Assembly: GCF_004801295.1 (NCBI RefSeq)
Contig: NZ_SSOC01000003.1
Coordinates: forward strand, 124,001 to 188,000
From: Pseudothauera nasutitermitis
GTDB taxonomy: Bacteria > Pseudomonadota > Gammaproteobacteria > Burkholderiales > Rhodocyclaceae
DNA length: 64,000 nt
Direction of reading: 5' to 3'
Part shown: one piece after another, positions 18,023 to 27,156 of the stretch
Position numbering within the stretch: position 1 is the stretch's first letter
How the letters are laid out: each line of letters begins with the position of its first letter
The notes under the pieces: generated by a model
What the model saw: the letters and a program-made list of their open reading frames with translations, nothing else
Told to the model about the DNA's origin: nothing
The model's database searches: none
Program-made: the position numbers and the translations under genes

Positions 18023-19915
18023 TCAGCCGGCCAATGCGGCCTTGATCTGCTCCAGCGTGGAGGGATCGTCGATGGTGGTCAGGTCGCCCGGATCGCGCCC
18101 CTCGGCGAGCGCCTGGATGGAACGGCGCAGCATCTTGCCGGAACGTGTCTTGGGCAGGCCGGTGATGAAGTGCACGCGGCTCGGGCGGGCGATGGCGCCG
18201 AGCAGATTGTCCACGGTCTTCATCACATCCTTTTCCAGCGCGGCGCGCTTTTCGGCCGTATCCACGTCGGCGGCGTTCTTCACCACCGCGAAGGCCATCG
18301 GCATCTGGCCCTTGACCTCGTCGGCCACGCCCACCACGGCCACCTCGGCGATGGCCGAGTGGGCCTGCACGGCTTCCTCGATCTCGCGGGTGCCCAGGCG
18401 GTGGCCGGCGACGTTGATCACGTCGTCCATGCGGCCCAGGATGGTGTGGTAGCCGTCGGCATCCTTGATGCCCCAGTCCGACGAGGAATACACCACCGGG
18501 TCCTGGAACAGGCTGAAGTAGGTGGACACGAAGCGCTCGTCCTGGCCCCAGACGGTGGACAGGCAGCCCGGCGGCAGCGGCGGCAGGATGCCGACGATGC
18601 CCTTCTCGTCCGGCCCGCACTCGGTGCCGTCCTCGCGGAAGATGCGCAGGTCGTAGCCATACACCGGGAAGGCGGGCGAGCCGAGCTTGATGCGGCTCTG
18701 CTCCACGCCCCGGCAGATCGCCAGCATCGGCCAGCCGGTCTCGGTCTGCCAGTAGTTGTCGATGACCGGGATGTTCAGCTCGTCCATGATCCACTTGTGG
18801 CTGGTCTCGTCGAGCGGTTCGCCGGCCAGGAACAGGTGCTTGAGCGAGGACAGGTCGTACTTCTTCAGGAAGGCCGGGTCCTGCTTCTTCAGCACGCGCA
18901 CCGCGGTGGGCGCGGAGAACATCACGTTGACCTTGTGCTTCTCGACGATCTGCCACCAGATGCCGGCATCCGGGCGCAGCGGCGTGCCTTCGTACATCAC
19001 CGTGGCCATGCCGGCGATCAGCGGACCGTAGACGATGTAGCTGTGGCCCACCACCCAGCCGATGTCCGAGGTGGAGAACATGGTCTCGCCCGCGAAGCCG
19101 GTGAAGATGTGCTGCATCGAGGCGGCCAGCGCCACGGTGTAGCCGCCGGTGTCGCGCTGCACGCCCTTGGGCTTGCCGGTGGTGCCGGAGGTGTACAGGA
19201 TATAGCTGGGCTCGGAGGATTCCAGCCAGGTCACCGGCACCCGGGCATCGATGTGCTTGGCGCGCAGGGTGGCGTAATCCACGTCGCGCCCTTCGACGCG
19301 CGGGAAGCCCTTGTCCAGGCCGCGATCCACCAGCAGCACCTTGGCGGGCGGGAATTCCGCCAGCTTGCAGGCCTCATCCACCAGATGCTTGTAGGGCACC
19401 GGACGGCCGTTGCGCATGCCGGCGTCGGAACTGACCATCAGCACCGGCTTGGCGTCGTCGATGCGGGTGGCCAGGGAACCGGCCGCGAAGCCGCCGAACA
19501 CCACCGAGTGGATGGCGCCGATGCGCGCGCAGGCCAGCATGGCGAAGGCCGCCTCGGCGATCATCGGCATGTAGATCAGCACGCGGTCGCCGCGCTGGAC
19601 CCCGAGATCCTGGTAGATCGCCGCCATGCGCTCCACCTCGCGCTGCAGCTCGGCGAAGGAATACACCTTCTCCTCGTTGGTCTCGGTGGAGATGTAGATC
19701 AGCGCGCGGTCGTCCGGACGCTTGGCGGCGTGGCGGTCGACGGCGTTGTGGCACAGGTTGGTCTCGCCGCCCTTGAACCACTTGACGAACGGCGGGTGCG
19801 AGAAATCGCACACCTGCTCGGCGGGTTTGTGCCAATCCACCAGCCGGGCCTGCTCGGCCCAGAACCCATCGCGGTCTTCGATGGAACGCCGGTGGAACTC
19901 CTTGTAACTGCTCAT
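18023..19915 (-). CDS. prpE: Propionyl-CoA synthetase
   Basis: Activates propionate to propionyl-CoA through an acyl-adenylate in the cytoplasm. The 630-residue length fits PrpE, as does IDNYWQTETGWPM (near residue 410), where acetyl-CoA synthetases have [11 protein letters not shown]. The AMP-binding core YILYTSGTTGKPKG is near residue 235 and the catalytic lysine lies in [13 protein letters not shown] near 590, the usual site of reversible acetylation. I take the ATG at 19915, seven bases after GGAGGAG; an ATG six bases earlier lies too close to it. The nearby acuI-like gene also leads to propionyl-CoA. Confidence 0.92.
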   Translation of the reverse strand: MSSYKEFHRRSIEDRDGFWAEQARLVDWHKPAEQVCDFSHPPFVKWFKGGETNLCHNAVDRHAAKRPDDRALIYISTETNEEKVYSFAELQREVERMAAIYQDLGVQRGDRVLIYMPMIAEAAFAMLACARIGAIHSVVFGGFAAGSLATRIDDAKPVLMVSSDAGMRNGRPVPYKHLVDEACKLAEFPPAKVLLVDRGLDKGFPRVEGRDVDYATLRAKHIDARVPVTWLESSEPSYILYTSGTTGKPKGVQRDTGGYTVALAASMQHIFTGFAGETMFSTSDIGWVVGHSYIVYGPLIAGMATVMYEGTPLRPDAGIWWQIVEKHKVNVMFSAPTAVRVLKKQDPAFLKKYDLSSLKHLFLAGEPLDETSHKWIMDELNIPVIDNYWQTETGWPMLAICRGVEQSRIKLGSPAFPVYGYDLRIFREDGTECGPDEKGIVGILPPLPPGCLSTVWGQDERFVSTYFSLFQDPVVYSSSDWGIKDADGYHTILGRMDDVINVAGHRLGTREIEEAVQAHSAIAEVAVVGVADEVKGQMPMAFAVVKNAADVDTAEKRAALEKDVMKTVDNLLGAIARPSRVHFITGLPKTRSGKMLRRSIQALAEGRDPGDLTTIDDPSTLEQIKAALAG

Positions 19916-20034
19916 GTGCATCTCCTCCCTCGATTCAGTTTGCACCCTGTTTTGCCTTGCTGTTCGGCGGCGCGGCCGGGCAGCCGCCTCCGCAACACGC
20001 CCGGCTCGCCATCGGGTCGGCCGGGTCTTCTGAT

Positions 20035-21249
20035 TCAGATCGATGTTCGGGTCAGGTCGGTATCGTCGCCCCCGGCGGCGCGCTCGCCGGCATGCTGCCG
20101 GAGCGCTTCGAGGGGCAGACCGCACTGCAGCCTGGATTCTATCAATTCGAGCAGCGGCAGCACCGTGCCCAGCACATCCGGCATGCGTTCGGCCACCTCG
20201 TCGGTGGCGCCGGCCTTGATCTGGAACAGCGCGTGATCGATGCTGACCGCCTGGCGGAACACCTTCTCGACGAAATCGCGCCCCACCTCGCCCTGGTCGG
20301 CCACCACACGGTTGCCGCCCGCCTCCTGCCCCTGATGGGCGCGCTGCACGGCCAGGCCGATCAGATGGCTGACGGTGTGCATGCCATCGACCGCCGAACA
20401 CGCCACCCCGGCGGTCACGCTGATGCGGATGCGCTCGTCGCGGTAGGTCATCACCACCTTTTCGATGGCGCGCTGCAGGCGCAGGGCGAAGGCGCAACAG
20501 CCGACCAGATCGGTGCTCGGCGAGAGCACGGCGAACTGGTCCGGGGCGAGCTGGGCGACGGTATCCTCCTTGCGCACCTTGGTGGCGAGGATCTTCGACA
20601 GCTTGCGGGTCACCAGCTGGGCAATGTGGGTGCCGTGCCACTCCACCAGCTGTTCGTAGTGGTCGATCTCCACCACCATCGCGCTGATCTCGGCCAGGCG
20701 CTCGCGCACGTCGGTGCCGTGGCGGCGGGCCAGGGCCATTTCCTGCTCGGCGTGCCAGGCCAGGTAGGCCTCGGTAGCCAGTCCGGTGGCCGGGTCCACC
20801 GGGCTCTGCGCGGCCAGCGCGGCGCGGCTCTCCTCCAGCTCGCGGCTGGTGCGCGACAGACGGGAGAGCGACTCCAGGCGGGCCACCAGCTCGGTGGCGC
20901 CGATGCCCTTGGTGATGAAATCGTTGGCGCCCAGCTGGTAGGCCTTCTCGCGCGACTCGTCGTCCTCCTCGCCGGAAATCACCACCACCGGCAGGTCATG
21001 CACGCGCGACAGACGCGAGCCGCGGATGCGTTCGAGCAGTCCGTAGCCATCCAGCCGCGGCATGCCGATGTCGGTGATCACCAGCTGGATCTCCGGGTCG
21101 ATCACCAGTGCTTCCCAGCCGGCCTCGCCGTCGGTCTCCTCGCGGATCACGAAGCGGTCGCGCAGATTCTTGATGATCAACGCGCGCACCATGCGCGAAT
21201 CGTCGACGATCAGCACCTTGGGCAGCGTTTCGGTAGCCTGTTCGGTCAT
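20035..21249 (-). CDS. Response regulator with REC and degenerate GGDEF domain
   Basis: A 404-residue cytoplasmic protein with a receiver domain (about 10-130; phosphate acceptor Asp60 in VITDIGMP, Lys at IFTKG-type position in FITKGIG) and a GGDEF-like domain (about 155-320). The signature GGDEF is replaced by APDQF (LAPDQFAVL), so it should not make c-di-GMP; it may bind GTP or c-di-GMP, or act through protein contacts. The last 85 residues match nothing I know. It lies between prpE and the acuI-like gene on the same strand, 25 bases after the latter, so it is probably co-transcribed. Confidence 0.85.
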   Translation of the reverse strand: MTEQATETLPKVLIVDDSRMVRALIIKNLRDRFVIREETDGEAGWEALVIDPEIQLVITDIGMPRLDGYGLLERIRGSRLSRVHDLPVVVISGEEDDESREKAYQLGANDFITKGIGATELVARLESLSRLSRTSRELEESRAALAAQSPVDPATGLATEAYLAWHAEQEMALARRHGTDVRERLAEISAMVVEIDHYEQLVEWHGTHIAQLVTRKLSKILATKVRKEDTVAQLAPDQFAVLSPSTDLVGCCAFALRLQRAIEKVVMTYRDERIRISVTAGVACSAVDGMHTVSHLIGLAVQRAHQGQEAGGNRVVADQGEVGRDFVEKVFRQAVSIDHALFQIKAGATDEVAERMPDVLGTVLPLLELIESRLQCGLPLEALRQHAGERAAGGDDTDLTRTSI

Positions 21250-21274
21250 CGTTCGGCGGGCTCCACTCGGGCGG

Positions 21275-22270
21275 TCAGGAAACGCGCACGACCGTGCGCC
21301 CCTTGACCTCGCCCTGGATGTAGGCCGCGAACGCGCCGGGCAGTTCATCCAGTTCGATCTGTCGGGTCATGCGCGCCAGATGGCGCGGCTTGAGGTCGGT
21401 GGACAGGCGGTCCCACACGCGCTGGCGCAGCGGAAAACCGATGTAGCCCGAATCCACCCCGAGCAGGCTGACGCCGCGCAGGATGAAGGGGAACACCGTG
21501 GTGTGCAGTTCGTGGCTGGCGGCGTTGCCGATGCTCGCCACCGTGCCGGCCTGCTGCATGGTGGCCAGCACCCAGTGCAGGATCCTGCCGCCGACGTTGT
21601 CCACCGCGCCGGCCCAGCGCGCGCCTTCCAGCGGGCGGGTGGCCTCGAAATCGATGGAGGCGCGCGCCAGCACCTCGGCCGCGCCCAGTTCCTTGAGCCA
21701 GGCGGTTTCGCCTTCCTTGCCGGTCAGCGCCGTCACTGCGTAGCCCAGGCGCGCCAGCATGTCGATGGCCAGTCCGCCCACGCCGCCGGTCGCGCCGGTG
21801 ACCACCACCGGGCCGTTCTGCGGCGCCAGGCCGTTGTCTTCCATGCGCACGATGCCCAGCGCGGCGGTGAACCCGGCGGTGCCCAGGGCCATGGCCTCGA
21901 ACAGATCGAGGCCCGCCGGCAGGGCCACCACCCAGCGCGCCGGCACGCGGGCGTACTCGGCATAGCCGCCGTGATGCGCCACGCCCAGATCGAAGCTGGT
22001 GGCGATCACCGCGTCGCCCGGCCGGAAGCGCGCATCGGCACTGTCGACCACCTCGCCGGCCAGATCGATGCCGCCCACGCAGGGGAAGCGGCGGATGATC
22101 CTGCCCGCGCCGGTGGCGGCCAGCGCGTCCTTGTAATTGATGCTGGAGTAGCGCACGCGGACCAGCACCTCGCCCGCGTCGAGCTGGTCCAGGGTCAGGT
22201 TCCGCAGCGCGCTGACGACCTTGCGCTGGTCATCCTGTTCGATGAGCAGTGCTTTGAAGGAAGCGGTCAA
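21275..22270 (-). CDS. acuI: YhdH/AcuI-family acrylyl-CoA reductase (MDR superfamily)
   Basis: A 331-residue NADPH-dependent medium-chain reductase. Members reduce acrylyl-CoA to propionyl-CoA and remove a toxic electrophile. It shows RYSSINYKDALAATG (about 40-54), the Rossmann motif VVVTGATGGVGGLAID (about 150-165) and GVDSGYIGFPLRQRVW near 275, typical of the YhdH/YhfP branch; no zinc ligands are apparent. The start is TTG at 22270 with GGAGA ahead; there is no closer ATG and MTASFKALL lines up with the family start. Propionyl-CoA synthetase is encoded two genes downstream, consistent with one pathway. Confidence 0.88.
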   Translation of the reverse strand: MTASFKALLIEQDDQRKVVSALRNLTLDQLDAGEVLVRVRYSSINYKDALAATGAGRIIRRFPCVGGIDLAGEVVDSADARFRPGDAVIATSFDLGVAHHGGYAEYARVPARWVVALPAGLDLFEAMALGTAGFTAALGIVRMEDNGLAPQNGPVVVTGATGGVGGLAIDMLARLGYAVTALTGKEGETAWLKELGAAEVLARASIDFEATRPLEGARWAGAVDNVGGRILHWVLATMQQAGTVASIGNAASHELHTTVFPFILRGVSLLGVDSGYIGFPLRQRVWDRLSTDLKPRHLARMTRQIELDELPGAFAAYIQGEVKGRTVVRVS

Positions 22271-22329
22271 GGCGGAGTCTCCTGAAGGACGGCCGCCGGG
22301 CAGCCGGCGGGTACCGATGATTCTGGACG

Positions 22330-22335
22330 ATTATA
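22330..22335 (-). promoter_or_regulatory. -10 element of the acuI-like operon
   Basis: The minus strand reads GCTATAATCG, an extended -10 box about 60 bases before the TTG start. No good -35 is visible at the usual distance. The same GCTATAAT word precedes psd and the operon starting at 61576. Confidence 0.45.
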
Positions 22336-22433
22336 GCGAAATCGCCCGCCACTTCCCCGCCCGCCATGCGGATGGCTTCCAGTTCCACGGCGACCGGCCG
22401 ATAATCCCGCCATCACTCTCCGGAGCCACGCCC

Positions 22434-23297
22434 ATGGCCCTGCTCGCCCGACCGCTCGAATCGGTACAGAACTACGTCGATTTCTTCACTGCCCAGCCCC
22501 TGCCGGTGCTCAAGCGCACCGTGCGCGATCTGGCGGTGCTGCGCGAGGACATGGAGACGGTGAGCGGCAAGCGCGTGGCCGCAGTGGTGCTGGGCGACCC
22601 GCTGATGACCATGAAGCTGCTCACCTACCTGCAGACGCACCGCCGGCAGGCGCAGAACCACGACATCACCACCATCGACCGGGCCATCATGATGATGGGC
22701 CTGGAGCCCTTCTTCCGCCTGTTCGGCGACCTGCCCACGGTGGAAGATACCCTGGCCGGTCATCCGCAGGCGCTCATCGGCGTGCTCAAGGTCATCGGCC
22801 GGGCGCGCCGCGCCGCGCACTACGCACGCGACTGGGCGGTGGTGCGCCACGATCTGGACGTCGATGAGATCACCGTGGCCGCCCTGCTGGTGGAAGCCAC
22901 CGAGATCGTCTGCTGGGTGTTTGCCCCCACGCTCACCGAGCGCGTCTATGCCATGCAGCGCGCCGACCGCACGCTGCGCAGCACGGCGGCGCAGACCGCC
23001 GTGTTCGGCACCACCGCGCGCGACATCCAGCAGGCCCTGGTGCGTGCCTGGAAGCTGCCCGAACTGCTGATCGAGCTGATGGACGACAGCAAGGTCGACC
23101 ACCCGCGCGTGCGCAACGTGCTGCTCGCCACCGATTTCGCCCGCCACGTGGCGCACGGCTGGGACGATGCCGCGCTGCCGGACGATCTGGCAGCCATCGA
23201 GAACCTGATCCGCATCAGCCGTGAGCAGCTCCTGCACCGCCTGGGCGCGCCACCCGATGCCCAGGCCCGCTTCCTCGGCACCGACGACCAGGGCTGA
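22434..23297 (+). CDS. HDOD-domain protein
   Basis: A 287-residue cytoplasmic protein whose main part (about 20-235) is an HDOD domain, a non-catalytic relative of HD phosphohydrolases used in signalling. Visible signatures are VVLGDPLMTMKLLTYLQTH (about 45-63) and the IDRAIMMMGLEPFFRLF segment near 77-93. The metal-binding His-Asp pair of true HD enzymes is not present as a motif. The start at 22434 follows CGGAG by eight bases. It is divergent from the acuI-like gene and upstream of lemA; its partner is unknown. Confidence 0.82.
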   Translation: MALLARPLESVQNYVDFFTAQPLPVLKRTVRDLAVLREDMETVSGKRVAAVVLGDPLMTMKLLTYLQTHRRQAQNHDITTIDRAIMMMGLEPFFRLFGDLPTVEDTLAGHPQALIGVLKVIGRARRAAHYARDWAVVRHDLDVDEITVAALLVEATEIVCWVFAPTLTERVYAMQRADRTLRSTAAQTAVFGTTARDIQQALVRAWKLPELLIELMDDSKVDHPRVRNVLLATDFARHVAHGWDDAALPDDLAAIENLIRISREQLLHRLGAPPDAQARFLGTDDQG

Positions 23298-23333
23298 GCC
23301 GGTACCTCCCCGATACGAACCCGGAATCCGCAC

Positions 23334-23909
23334 ATGAGCGTTTCAAGCGCGCTGGGCCTGGCCCTGCTTGCCGTCGTGCTGACCTACGGCGTGCTCATCT
23401 ACAACGGCCTGGTGCGCCTCAAGCACAACGTGGCGCGCGCCTGGTCGAACATCGACGTGCTGCTCAAGCAGCGCCACGACGAACTGCCCCGGCTGGTCGA
23501 GGTCTGCCGGCACTACAAGCAGTTCGAGCAGGACACCCTGGTCCGCGTCAGCGAGGCGCGCGCCCGCGTCGCCGCCGCCCGCGAAGCGCACGACGTGCCC
23601 GCCCTGGGGGCCGCGGAAGGCCAGCTGCGCAGCGGGGTGGACCGCCTCTTCGCGCTGGCCGAGGCCTATCCGGAGCTCAAGGCCAACGAGCACTTCATGC
23701 GGTTGCACAGCCGCATCACCGCGCTGGAAAACGCCATCGCCGACCGGCGCGAGTGGTACAACGAATCGGTCAATGTGCACAACATCCGCATCGAGCAGTT
23801 TCCGGATCTGCTGGTGGCCCGCCTGTTCGGCTATGCCACCCAGCCCCTGCTGCGCTTCTCCGCGGCGGAAAAGGCGAATGTATCCATGAACGCGCTGCTG
23901 CGCGCCTGA
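23334..23909 (+). CDS. lemA: LemA family protein
   Basis: A 191-residue protein with one N-terminal membrane helix (about 5-25) and a long helical body. The family core YNGLVRLKHNVARAWSNIDV (about 23-42) and LKANEHFMRLHSRITALENAI (about 115-135) are clear. LemA proteins are of uncertain function, often linked to envelope stress and found with GIDE or TPM-domain proteins. The next gene, 13 bases on, encodes such a GIDE protein. Confidence 0.9.
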   Translation: MSVSSALGLALLAVVLTYGVLIYNGLVRLKHNVARAWSNIDVLLKQRHDELPRLVEVCRHYKQFEQDTLVRVSEARARVAAAREAHDVPALGAAEGQLRSGVDRLFALAEAYPELKANEHFMRLHSRITALENAIADRREWYNESVNVHNIRIEQFPDLLVARLFGYATQPLLRFSAAEKANVSMNALLRA

Positions 23910-23922
23910 TCCGCGGCGGATC

Positions 23923-24837
23923 ATGCTCGTCCGCCTGCGCACCGACCTCGGCGAAATCGGCGTCCCCATGGCGCAGATGGTGCTGTTCGTCGCCGCTCTC
24001 GGCATCGGCCACGGGCCGGGCATGCTCGGGATCTTCGCCCTGCTCATCGCCACCGCCTTCTTCGGCTGGCTGCGCTCGATCCGCCACGCCCGGCTGATCG
24101 CCGACACGCCCACCGCACGCGTCGCCTCGGCCGCCCAGGGCTACACCGAACTGCGCGGCAGGGGCCGGCCGCTGGGCGGCACGCCGCTGCGCTCGCCGAT
24201 CGACGGCCTGCCGGTACTGTGGTACCGCGTGGTCACCCGACAGCGCGGCGCGGACGGCAAATGGCGCCACCTGCGCAGCGAGGAAAGCGACGCCTCCTTC
24301 CTGCTCGACGACGGCAGCGGCCTGTGCGCGGTCGCCCCGGAAGGCGCCGAGATGCTGGTGCGCCGCCACGACCGGTTCCAGCGCGGAAACCTGCGCCATG
24401 CCCAATGGGCGCTGATCGACCAGGACCCCATCTACGTGCTCGGTGAGTTCAGCACCCTGGGCAGCATTTCCCCGGCGCTGGACACCCCGCGCCAGGTCGG
24501 CGAACTGCTGGAAGCGTGGAAGCGCGAGAAGCCCACCCTGCTCGCCCGCTTCGACCTGAACGGCGACGGGCAGATCGACCTGAAGGAATGGGAACTGGCG
24601 CGCGCCCAGGCGCGCCGCGAAGTGCTCCGCCAGCAGCGCGAACTGCTGGCCGCGCCCGAGGCGCACGTGATGCGCAAGCCGGAAGGCAAGCGCCTGTACC
24701 TGATCTCCGACATCGACCCGGCGCGCATCGCGCGGCGCTACCGGCGCTGGGCGCTGTTCCACCTCGCCGTGCTGCTCGGCGCGGCGGCCGGCGCCGGCTG
24801 GTTCGCGCGCATGGGCGCGTTCCAGAACGTTCTTTAA
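23923..24837 (+). CDS. GIDE-domain membrane protein with an EF-hand-like loop
   Basis: A 304-residue protein with two N-terminal membrane helices (about 16-48), a GIDE-like domain (about 60-200, containing SPIDGLPVLWYRVVTR) and a final helix (about 280-297). GIDE was named from a eukaryotic membrane E3 ligase; bacterial versions have no RING finger and are not known to be ligases. Asp211-Leu-Asn-Gly-Asp-Gly begins a canonical twelve-residue EF-hand loop ending in Glu222, so calcium binding is plausible. It is paired with lemA, a recurring bacterial pair. The function is unknown. Confidence 0.8.
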   Translation: MLVRLRTDLGEIGVPMAQMVLFVAALGIGHGPGMLGIFALLIATAFFGWLRSIRHARLIADTPTARVASAAQGYTELRGRGRPLGGTPLRSPIDGLPVLWYRVVTRQRGADGKWRHLRSEESDASFLLDDGSGLCAVAPEGAEMLVRRHDRFQRGNLRHAQWALIDQDPIYVLGEFSTLGSISPALDTPRQVGELLEAWKREKPTLLARFDLNGDGQIDLKEWELARAQARREVLRQQRELLAAPEAHVMRKPEGKRLYLISDIDPARIARRYRRWALFHLAVLLGAAAGAGWFARMGAFQNVL

Positions 24838-24850
24838 GAAACGCCCGCCT

Positions 24851-26761
24851 TCAACCCCCGGCGCGGGTTTCCAGCACTTCCCAGCGCACCATCGCCGCCT
24901 CGATCTCGCCCTCCAGCGCCTCCAGGCGCGCCTTGCACTGGGCGACCTCCTGCGGCGCGTTCTGGTACAGCGCGGGATCGGCCATGCGCGCGTGCAGCGT
25001 GGCCTGCTCGGCCTCCAGCGCGGCGATGCGCTCCGGCAAGGCCTCCAGCTCGCGCTTTTCGTTGAAGGACAGCTTGCCGGGGCGCGGCGCGGCAGGCTTC
25101 TCGGCGGCCGGCGCGGCGCGCGCCGGGGCGGCCGGTTTTTCCTCGCGCACGGCGCCGTCCTCGCGCGCCTGGCGCACGCGCTGCCAGTCGGCGTAGCCGC
25201 CGGCGTATTCGCCCCAGCGCCCGTCGCCCTCGTAGGCGATCACCTGGGTCACCACGTTGTCGAGGAAGGCGCGGTCGTGGCTGACCAGGAACAGCGTGCC
25301 GTCGTAGCCGGCCAGCAGTTCTTCGAGCAGGTCCAGGGTCTCGATGTCCAGGTCGTTGGTGGGCTCGTCGAGCACCAGCACGTTGGCCGGGCGGGCGAAC
25401 AGGCGGGCCAGCAGCAGGCGGTTGCGCTCGCCGCCGGACAGCGACTTGACCGGCGAGCGCGCGCGCTGCGGGGCGAACAGGAAATCGCCCAGGTAGCCGA
25501 TGACGTGCTTCCTGTCGCCGCCGATCTCCACGTAGTCCGAACCCGGGCTGATGACCTCGGTGAGCGGCGCCTCCGGGTCGAGTTGCTCGCGCAACTGGTC
25601 GAAGTAGGCCACTGCCTGGCGCGTGCCGCGCCGCAGCGTGCCTTCGTCCGCTTCCAGCTCGCCGAGGATGAGCTTGAGCAGCGTGGTCTTGCCCGCGCCG
25701 TTGGGGCCGATCAGGCCGATGCGGTCGCCGCGCAGGATGCGCGTGGAAAAGTCGCGCACCACCACGCGCTCGCCGAAGTGCTTGGTCACGTTGGTGAGCT
25801 CGGCGACCATCTGGCCGCTCTTCTCGCCGCTGTCCATCGCCAGTTGCACGTTGCCCAACCGGTCGCGGCGCGCGGAACGCTCGCGGCGCAGCGCCTCCAG
25901 CCGGCGCACGCGGCCTTCGTTGCGGGTGCGCCGTGCTTCCACGCCCTTGCGGATCCATACCTCTTCCTGGGCGAGCATCTTGTCGAAGCGCGCATTGGCC
26001 TTGCCCTCGGCCTCCAGTTCCTCGGCCTTGCGGCGCTGGTAATCGGCGAAGCGCCCGGGGTAGCTCGCCAGCCGGCCGCGATCGAGCTCGATAATGCGGG
26101 TGGCGACGTTGTCGAGGAACACGCGGTCGTGGGTGATCACCACCACCGCGCCGCGAAAGTCGCGGATCAGCCCTTCCAGCCACTGGATGCCGTCCAGGTC
26201 GAGGTGGTTGGTGGGTTCGTCGAGCAGCAGCAGATCCGGCTCGGCCACCAGCGCGCGCGCCAGCGCCACACGCTTCACCCCGCCGCCGGACAGGCTGGCG
26301 ACGCACGCATCGGCGGCCAGCCCCAGACGGGCCAGCATGTGCTCCACGCGCTGGTTGAGCCGCCAGGCCTCGGCGGCCTCCACCTCGTGCTGCAGGCGTT
26401 CCAGGCGGGCCAGCGCCTCGGGCGTGGCGGACTCGGCCACCGCGTGCATGGCGGCGTGGTAATCCACCAGCAGGCGGGCGGCCTCGCCCAGCCCATCGGC
26501 CACGGTGGCGAACACCTCGCGCTGCAGATCGAAATCGGCTTCCTGCGGCACGTAGGCCACGCACAGGCCGTCCTGGCGCCACACCGTGCCGTCGTCCAGC
26601 GCGGCCTGCCCGGCAAGCGCGCGCAGCAGGCTGGATTTGCCCGAGCCGTTGCGCCCGATCAGCGCCACGCGCTCGCCGGCGTCGAGCTGGAATTCGGCGT
26701 GGGAGAGCAGATCGACGTGGCCGAAGGCAAGGCAGGCGTTGTCTACGGAAATCAGCGGCAT
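24851..26761 (-). CDS. uup: ABC-F family ATPase Uup
   Basis: A 636-residue soluble protein with two ATP-binding cassettes: Walker A GRNGSGKSS (near 35) and GPNGAGKTT (near 345), signatures LSGGGVKR and LSGGERNR, and Walker B LLLLDEPTNHLD and VLVLDEPTNDLD. The first signature has GGG in place of the usual GGE/Q. The Arg-rich linker between cassettes contacts the ribosome, and the C-terminal coiled coil (about 560-630) is typical of Uup, which acts on ribosomes and on precise excision of transposons. The ATG at 26761 gives the conserved MPLISVDNACLAFG start. It converges on the GIDE gene. Confidence 0.92.
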   Translation of the reverse strand: MPLISVDNACLAFGHVDLLSHAEFQLDAGERVALIGRNGSGKSSLLRALAGQAALDDGTVWRQDGLCVAYVPQEADFDLQREVFATVADGLGEAARLLVDYHAAMHAVAESATPEALARLERLQHEVEAAEAWRLNQRVEHMLARLGLAADACVASLSGGGVKRVALARALVAEPDLLLLDEPTNHLDLDGIQWLEGLIRDFRGAVVVITHDRVFLDNVATRIIELDRGRLASYPGRFADYQRRKAEELEAEGKANARFDKMLAQEEVWIRKGVEARRTRNEGRVRRLEALRRERSARRDRLGNVQLAMDSGEKSGQMVAELTNVTKHFGERVVVRDFSTRILRGDRIGLIGPNGAGKTTLLKLILGELEADEGTLRRGTRQAVAYFDQLREQLDPEAPLTEVISPGSDYVEIGGDRKHVIGYLGDFLFAPQRARSPVKSLSGGERNRLLLARLFARPANVLVLDEPTNDLDIETLDLLEELLAGYDGTLFLVSHDRAFLDNVVTQVIAYEGDGRWGEYAGGYADWQRVRQAREDGAVREEKPAAPARAAPAAEKPAAPRPGKLSFNEKRELEALPERIAALEAEQATLHARMADPALYQNAPQEVAQCKARLEALEGEIEAAMVRWEVLETRAGG

Positions 26762-26845
26762 GGCGGTGGCGGCAGCGGTGGCGGATCGAAGGCGCGATTC
26801 TACCGGCGCGCCACCGCGCTGGGGCGGCGGGCGCCGACGGCACGC

Positions 26846-26874
26846 TTGGACCCCGCCCGCCAAACGGCTAGAAT
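26846..26874 (+). promoter_or_regulatory. Promoter of the tRNA-Arg gene
   Basis: TTGGAC (26846-26851), a 17-base spacer and TAGAAT (26869-26874) lie nine bases before the mature tRNA start, the expected spacing for a strong sigma-70 stable-RNA promoter. Confidence 0.7.
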
Positions 26875-26882
26875 GCGCCGCT

Positions 26883-26957
26883 CTCCTCGTAGTTCAATGG
26901 ATAGAACGGCCGCCTCCTAAGCGGCAGATACAGGTTCGATTCCTGTCGAGGGGACCA
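26883..26957 (+). tRNA. tRNA-Arg (anticodon CCU)
   Basis: A 75-base cloverleaf with encoded CCA. The acceptor arm CTCCTCG pairs with CGAGGGG (one T-G wobble), the anticodon arm GCCGC/GCGGC holds the loop CTCCTAA with anticodon CCT, and the T arm is ACAGG-TTCGATT-CCTGT. It reads AGG codons, which are rare in this GC-rich genome. Confidence 0.95.
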
Positions 26958-26992
26958 ATTCAAAGCATCAGGAAGCACCAAGCAGACACACA

Positions 26993-27025
26993 AACCCGCT
27001 CAGCCACTGGCTCAGCGGGTTTTTT
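26993..27025 (+). terminator. Terminator after tRNA-Arg
   Basis: AACCCGCT pairs with AGCGGGTT, with an inner GCC/GGC pair, and is followed by a run of six T. It ends the tRNA transcript. The stretch from here to 27121 is more AT-rich than its surroundings and holds no gene that I can support. Confidence 0.85.
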
Positions 27026-27121
27026 GTTGCATCAGTTTGCACCATACCAATACCCCCACGGCAAGTCAGCGATCAACCTCCAAAAAACTTTGAAAGGGAT
27101 GGTCGTAAGGGGTGAATCGAA

Positions 27122-27150
27122 TTGACCACTGAAACGCTACGCTATACGAT
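27122..27150 (+). promoter_or_regulatory. Promoter of higBA
   Basis: TTGACC (27122-27127), a 17-base spacer and TACGAT (27145-27150) lie just before the higB start at 27157. Such loci are normally repressed by HigA binding over the promoter; the operator was not resolved. Confidence 0.6.
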
Positions 27151-27156
27151 CCGGCC

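Noticed and set aside
26958-27156. A possible integrase remnant downstream of tRNA-Arg
   Set aside because: The open stretch has no recognisable recombinase motif and no repeat of the tRNA 3' end was found.
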